Below are positions 1 through 4,300 of a stretch of DNA of 6,832 nt, piece by piece. Origin of the DNA: Methanobacteriota archaeon (GTDB lineage: Archaea; Thermoplasmatota; Poseidoniia; Poseidoniales; Poseidoniaceae); the NCBI GenBank assembly GCA_002727485.1, contig PBXE01000011.1:1949-8780 (forward strand). The letters run 5' to 3'. The notes beneath the pieces were generated by a model. It searched no databases. It was not told the DNA's origin and saw only the letters and a program-made list of their open reading frames with translations. A program made the position numbers and the translations under genes. Position 1 is the first letter of the stretch, and every line of letters begins with the position of its first letter.

Positions 1-1394
1 TCACGATATTTTTCAACGGAAAAATCTTCAGCATTTATTCTAGCAACTCCCTCATCAACAGCGGCTTTAGCAACTGCTGAGGCTTCCCAAATCAATACCC
101 TTCTGTCAAAAGGTTTAGGAATTATATATTCTGGACCGAATTGCATCATTACGCCATCATAAGCTGCTGAAATATAGTCAGGTACTGGTTCCTTTGCTAG
201 TTCGGCAAGTGACAATGTTGCAGCCATTTTCATATTTTGAGTAATGTCTCTGGCTCTAACATCAAGTGCTCCTCTAAAGATATAAGGAAAACCTAAGACA
301 TTGTTTACTTGATTAGGATAGTCTGACCTACCAGTTGCTATAATTGCATCATCTCGAACCTCTAAAATCTCCTCGGGCATAATCTCTGGCGTAGGGTTTG
401 CTAAAGCGAAAATAATCGGCTTTTTAGCCATACTAGCAACCATTTCCTTGCTCACTAAGCCGCCCTTAGAAAGTCCAAGAAGAACATCTGCTCCAACTAA
501 AGAATCAACTAATTCACCCTCTTCAATATCATGAGCAAAGGCTTCTTTGAATTCGTTTAACTCACCTGCTTCAAGCCGTTTCTTAGTAACAATTCCTTTA
601 CTGTCAACCATCAGAATATTTGTCCGTTCAACACCCAATGCAACATAATGATTAGCACAAGCAATCGCTGACGCCCCCGCTCCAATTACTACAACTTTGA
701 TTTCACTTAGTTTCTTTTCTTGCAACTCTACAGCATTCAATAATGCTGCACCTGAGATTATTGCAGTTCCATGCTGATCATCATGCATCACAGGAATATC
801 TGTTTGCTGTGCTATCCTTTTTTCAATTTCAAAACATTCCGGTGCCTTGATATCTTCTAGATTAATTCCTCCGAAGGTTTTCGAAATATTAACTACTGTA
901 CTAATGAATTCTTCTGGGTCCTCGGTGTCAACCTCAATGTCAAATACATCAATGTCTGCGAATGTCTTCAGTAATAGCCCCTTCCCCTCCATAACCGGTT
1001 TACTGGCCAAAGGTCCAATATTTCCGAGCCCCAGTACTGCGGTTCCATTAGAAATTACTGCTACCAAATTAGCTTTCGAGGTGTAACGATAGGCTGCTTC
1101 AGGACTATCAGCGATTTCTAAGCAAGGATAAGCAACGCCTGGCGAATATGCCAGACTTAGTTCATAGGCTGTCGCGTGCGGTTTGGTTGGTACAACTTTT
1201 ATCTTACCATGTGGCAAAGATTCATGATAATCCAGTGATTCTTTTTTCAAAAGCCTCTCACGTTTTTCCTCAACCACTCTAGCACCATCTCGGTGGCAGC
1301 GCGTATCATGTTTGAGTGTTTGGTGTATCTCATTAGAAAACAACTGATTATATGACCTTCCTTGGAGGCTCAGATGATGAATTGGCTCGTGCAT
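1..1394 (-). CDS. maeB: Malic enzyme (MaeB-type oxaloacetate-decarboxylating malate dehydrogenase), 3' end cut by window
   Basis: Cytoplasmic enzyme that oxidatively decarboxylates malate to pyruvate and CO2 while reducing NAD(P)+. I read 464 codons from the ATG at 1394-1392 to the window edge with no stop. Numbered from that Met, the malic domain shows LAYSPGVA (catalytic Tyr about 83), NLVAVISNGTAVLGLGNIG (about 109-127), SKPVMEGK (catalytic Lys probably 138 by alignment to E. coli MaeB Lys94), FADIDVFDIEV, and the metal-binding FGGINLEDIKAPE and DDQHGTAI. The NAD(P) domain shows VVVIGAGASAIA, then LANPTPEI, TGRSDYPNQVNN and FGPEYIIPKPFD. The frame ends in FSVEKYR, where short malic enzymes finish and where the phosphotransacetylase-like domain of full MaeB would begin, so the symbol refers to the catalytic module only. 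Cofactor preference cannot be read here. The first ~45 residues extend beyond the E. coli start; TTG at 1343-1341 (GGAAGG 12 nt upstream) or GTG at 1277-1275 are alternative starts. The ATG start overlaps the divergent gene by about 21 bp. Confidence 0.95.
   Translation of the reverse strand, partial: MHEPIHHLSLQGRSYNQLFSNEIHQTLKHDTRCHRDGARVVEEKRERLLKKESLDYHESLPHGKIKVVPTKPHATAYELSLAYSPGVAYPCLEIADSPEAAYRYTSKANLVAVISNGTAVLGLGNIGPLASKPVMEGKGLLLKTFADIDVFDIEVDTEDPEEFISTVVNISKTFGGINLEDIKAPECFEIEKRIAQQTDIPVMHDDQHGTAIISGAALLNAVELQEKKLSEIKVVVIGAGASAIACANHYVALGVERTNILMVDSKGIVTKKRLEAGELNEFKEAFAHDIEEGELVDSLVGADVLLGLSKGGLVSKEMVASMAKKPIIFALANPTPEIMPEEILEVRDDAIIATGRSDYPNQVNNVLGFPYIFRGALDVRARDITQNMKMAATLSLAELAKEPVPDYISAAYDGVMMQFGPEYIIPKPFDRRVLIWEASAVAKAAVDEGVARINAEDFSVEKYR
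1347..1353 (+). promoter_or_regulatory. Possible TATA-like element for the giant gene
   Basis: ATTATAT is centred about 24-27 nt upstream of the tandem ATGs at 1374/1377, the spacing expected of an archaeal TATA box for a leaderless or nearly leaderless transcript. It is short, in A+T-leaning DNA, and I see no convincing BRE next to it, so support is weak. If the organism is bacterial, this reading does not apply. Confidence 0.25.
1364..1368 (+). promoter_or_regulatory. Shine-Dalgarno-like GGAGG before the giant gene
   Basis: GGAGG lies 5 nt before the ATG at 1374 and 8 nt before the tandem ATG at 1377, an ideal spacing. It is the main argument for the upstream start. The counter-argument is that the same bases read as codons near the N-terminus of the malic enzyme on the other strand, if that gene starts at 1394, so the match could be coincidental. 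Confidence 0.5.
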
Positions 1395-4300
1395 TTGGAT
1401 GATATATTAGCGCACGAATTAGGGCCGCGTTCAAATAGTGTAAGAAACGCCAGCATATTAATGAAATCTGAGATTAGTGCCAAATCATTCGGTTTGAAAC
1501 GAAAAAAATCTCTTTTTTTGGTCAACTTAATGCTAATTTCTTTAATGTCTCCATTGCTCATTGCTTCCCCTGTTTCAGCACACCAAACCGAAGATGATGT
1601 GATTTGGGAAAAGCAGGGAAGCAACGATACTGGATGGGTTCAATTAGATGCTGTTGGAGGTGACCCTTCAATTGGCTTACAGGCAAGTGCAAATTGGGAA
1701 TTAGAATTCGCCCCCGGTGCTGAAATTTCTAACTTGACTATGGAAATTAGAGTAGATGGTAGTAATAATTTGATGATTGAAGAGCCGGTCATAACAGCAT
1801 CGGACATTGGAATCAATCTTTTCGATTGGTCTGGATTAGGCATGTTAGGTTCAAGTGATTCATTCGATGGGTTAAATCCACATTCCGGCAGATTATCACC
1901 CAATAGTGAGGCTGGTGCATCTTGGACTTTGCCTGCTGGTGCTGAAATAACTGAATTGATTGTTGAAGCCCTAGCACCTGTTGATCCTGCAGTATCTTTT
2001 GAACCTGTAAATTTAGAAATTGCCGATTATGCTATTCATTTCGTTGATGGGCGATTATATCTAGCAGTTTCTAATTCCTTATTGATTATTGATTATAATA
2101 ACAATCCAAAAATCATTGATATAATCGAATTTCAGGATTCTGGAGACATCACCGATATCGAAATAGATGCCACTAATTTAGCACTTCACGTATTAACAAG
2201 CGATGATTTCTTCCATGCAATATCACTTATTGATACCTCAGAAGTAACACCTTTACCGGATATTATATCTTCTTCGGTTGACCCAATTGCTGAAACTGTT
2301 CAATATGACCAATTTTATATTGCTAGTGATGGAAATGTTTACGCATCAAATCAAGATAGAATTTCAGTGTTTAACGGCGCTGCATGGACAGACGCTTATA
2401 CTAAATCTACTGCTGGAAAGGCGTTAGATATCATCGAGGCTGGCAATGTACTATACTTCTCATTTGAAAATGAAGGGGTGGTAAGATGGGATATGAATAC
2501 CAATTCCGCCCTAAATACTTGGACAACAGCAAATAATCTACACAGTGATTCGGTAACTGATTTTTTGATTTCCGGCAATCAATTATTGATGGCTTCTGAA
2601 GATAGTGGACTAGCAAGATATGACTGGAGTTCGGGATTTTGGCTTTCTACATGGTCTTCTTCAAATTGGCTAAACAGTAACTATATTGGTGATTTAGTAC
2701 TTTCAAATAATATTCTTTACATTCTTAGCGGAGATGCTCTTCATTCATATAATACTGCAAATGGTATTTTCCAACAAACATACCAACTTTCAGATTTTGG
2801 ATTGAATGGTGATGCTGGAGATGACTTAATCCTATGGCCAAATATAGGATCTAGATCTCCTGCTAATGATTTAGTTTTAGTCAGTGATGGTTTCGGCCTT
2901 TTAGCGGAATTAACTCCTGGAAATACGCCACTACAAACCGGAAACATGCTAATTGCGAGTGGCCCAACCTCGGCTTCTATGCAAGATGCAGTTGAACTCG
3001 ATGATGTTGTATTTATTGCAGCTGATGGTTTTATCAACAGATATGATACTACTCAGTCCAGATGGTTAAATCCTACTTTTATCGGCGATAATGTTAACCA
3101 ATTAGCCTCTGATGGTTCATTCGTTTACATTGCTGGACAGACCTCTGGTGCGCACAAAATGCACAGTAATGGCTCATTACTACAAACTTGGGATACTAGT
3201 ATTGGATTGGATGAAGATGAGGTAATTTCTATTGCTGTTAGTTCAAACAATTTAGTAGCACTTAGTTCCGGTGCAATATCAAAAATTGACTTAAGCGGAA
3301 TTTCCCCGATTGAAGTCTTTGATATTCCAAGTATCGGGTTAAATGATTTAGCAATATATGGAGATACTGCATACATTGCTACTGATGACATAGGTCTAGC
3401 TCGCTTCGACTTAAACAATGATTCATTTTTGGCGCCTTGGGGTTCTACTGGAGTAAATAATGCCAATAGTGTCCCGCTTGCAGTGCAGGGAGATATTCTT
3501 CATCTCGGCCTACCAGGATACGGTGTAGTAAGAAAAGATCTTTCAACTGGTGAAATTTTAACGCCGTTAACTGAATCGCTAGGAGGGGGAAATAATCCTG
3601 GAGGCGGTGGAAGTAACGGTCTTGACTTCCTCCCTAGCGACAACATTTTCGCTTTAATTTCCGATGGCTCAAACATTTACATTGGAACTGATAGTGGTGC
3701 TGTAAAGTGGGACGGTAATCAGCCTTTGAACTTCCAAGGCGATGGAAGTAGTTGGACTCGTCAACCTAGTCAATTCTTTGATTTTACTCTTTTAGGGTCT
3801 GAAATATATGTTGGAACTAATATCGGAGTTTGTAGATATCCTACTTCAACTGTTGATATTGATGACTGTATGAATGTCTATGATGGCATGCCAAACTGGG
3901 CAACATACTCTGTAGGCACTGACGGTTCAAAGGTCTACGGTGGAACCACACAAGGTGTTGGAATTTTAACCATTAGCCCATTTGATGTGATTGATACATG
4001 GGAAGCTGGAGAAGATACTGACAATGCACCTGTTGAAGTCATTGGAGATATTGCATATATTGGACTCAATGGAATAGGAATCGCTCGCTATGACATTCCA
4101 ACCAATTCGTGGTTACCAACTTGGACAGAATATAGCGGTGGACCATCTGGAAATGAAATTCTTGACCCTGGAAATGGTGATGTTACTGGACTTGTCGCAG
4201 ACATCAGACCTAATCATATATGGATTGGTGGAGATGATGGTTTCCAACTAATTGATGTAATCAATCAAACCGAAATATATGATATCGAAAAGAATGATCA

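Noticed and set aside
847..1086. Plus-strand open frame of 79 codons inside the malic enzyme
   Set aside because: It is antisense to conserved malic enzyme motifs, and its Ser/Thr/Pro-rich translation is typical of a shadow frame.
1355..1370. Hairpin CCTTCC-TT-GGAGG as a regulatory stem before the giant gene
   Set aside because: Pairing needs a bulge and leaves a 2-nt loop, too small to fold; GGAGG is better explained as a ribosome-binding site or malic enzyme codons.
1370..1903. Minus-strand frames opposite the signal peptide and N-terminal module of the giant gene
   Set aside because: The plus-strand frame gives a coherent signal peptide and repeat module; the minus translations show no domain and no ribosome-binding signal.
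2396..3466. Minus-strand frames opposite the first propeller block
   Set aside because: They lie wholly within the blade-repeat coding region and overlap each other; shadow frames.
3582..3620. Frameshift or gene fusion point at the Gly-rich stretch
   Set aside because: The frame stays open with matching blade motifs on both sides, so this is a linker rather than a break.
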